Shown: positions 40,821 through 40,825 of the stretch, piece by piece | How the letters are laid out: each line of letters opens with the position of its first letter | Numbering within the stretch: the first letter of the stretch is position 1 | Assembly (NCBI GenBank): GCA_902806085.1 | Contig: CADCVH010000037.1 | Location: 1 to 40,825, forward strand | From: an uncultured Rubrobacteraceae bacterium | GTDB taxonomy: Bacteria > Actinomycetota > Rubrobacteria > Rubrobacterales > Rubrobacteraceae | DNA: 40,825 bases | Direction: 5' to 3' | Program-made: the position numbers and the translations under genes | The notes under the pieces: generated by a model | Told to the model about the DNA's origin: nothing | What the model saw: only the letters and a program-made list of their open reading frames with translations | The model's database searches: none

Positions 40821-40825
40821 CCTAG

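Overview
The window reads as chromosomal DNA of a high-GC actinobacterium, most likely a deep branch such as Rubrobacter. This is an inference from the very high GC, the frequent GTG and TTG starts, and the block rsmI-tatD-rsmA-ispE-glmU-prs-rplY-pth ... mfd-prsA-eno-pyk-divIC-DUF501. No rRNA gene and no CRISPR array is present.

Layout. (1) 1-7897: two consecutive oligopeptide/dipeptide ABC transporter clusters. The first enters from the left as the tail of an OppD-type ATPase plus a complete OppF-type ATPase. The second is complete (lipoprotein receptor, two permeases, two ATPases) and carries a DUF1028 protein between permeases and ATPases. (2) 8233-9840: an S41 peptidase homologue lacking the canonical catalytic lysine, and a tiny membrane protein. 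(3) 9884-12235: a decayed VOC-family pseudogene, the primary-type sigma factor on the minus strand and a divergent DUF697 membrane protein, with a 20-bp palindrome beside the sigma promoter. (4) 12274-17514: a phospholipase-D/cardiolipin-synthase-like protein, RecJ-type exonuclease, ROK sugar kinase, RsmI and a Nudix gene interrupted by an in-frame TGA. (5) 17576-24378: housekeeping run tatD, rsmA, ispE, Nudix, tRNA-Gln, glmU, prs, rplY, pth. (6) 24399-31393: an accessory block between pth and mfd, with a GntR regulator, two acetyltransferases, an ABM-domain protein, AzlCD exporter, an Ada-AlkA fusion coupled to Ogt and a DMT permease, and a hotdog thioesterase. (7) 31763-40220: mfd, prsA-like foldase, eno, pyk, divIC-like gene, DUF501. 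(8) 40264-40820: a tRNA-like fragment, an HNH endonuclease gene and tRNA-Leu, whose 5' half encodes the end of the HNH reading frame.

How the genes work together. The opp genes import peptides. The middle and right parts are growth functions: ribosome maturation and fidelity, cell-wall and isoprenoid precursors, PRPP, glycolysis, division. DNA repair is well represented (RecJ, Mfd, Ada-AlkA, Ogt). Several genes (S41 peptidase, PLD protein, Ada-AlkA, mfd) have a -10-like hexamer only 6-7 nt before the start codon, which suggests leaderless transcripts. No complete novel system is obvious. The best leads are the HNH gene bounded by tRNA sequence, the mirror-image divergent promoter at 25373-25408, the 28-bp palindrome holding two convergent stop codons, and the S41 protein without its lysine.
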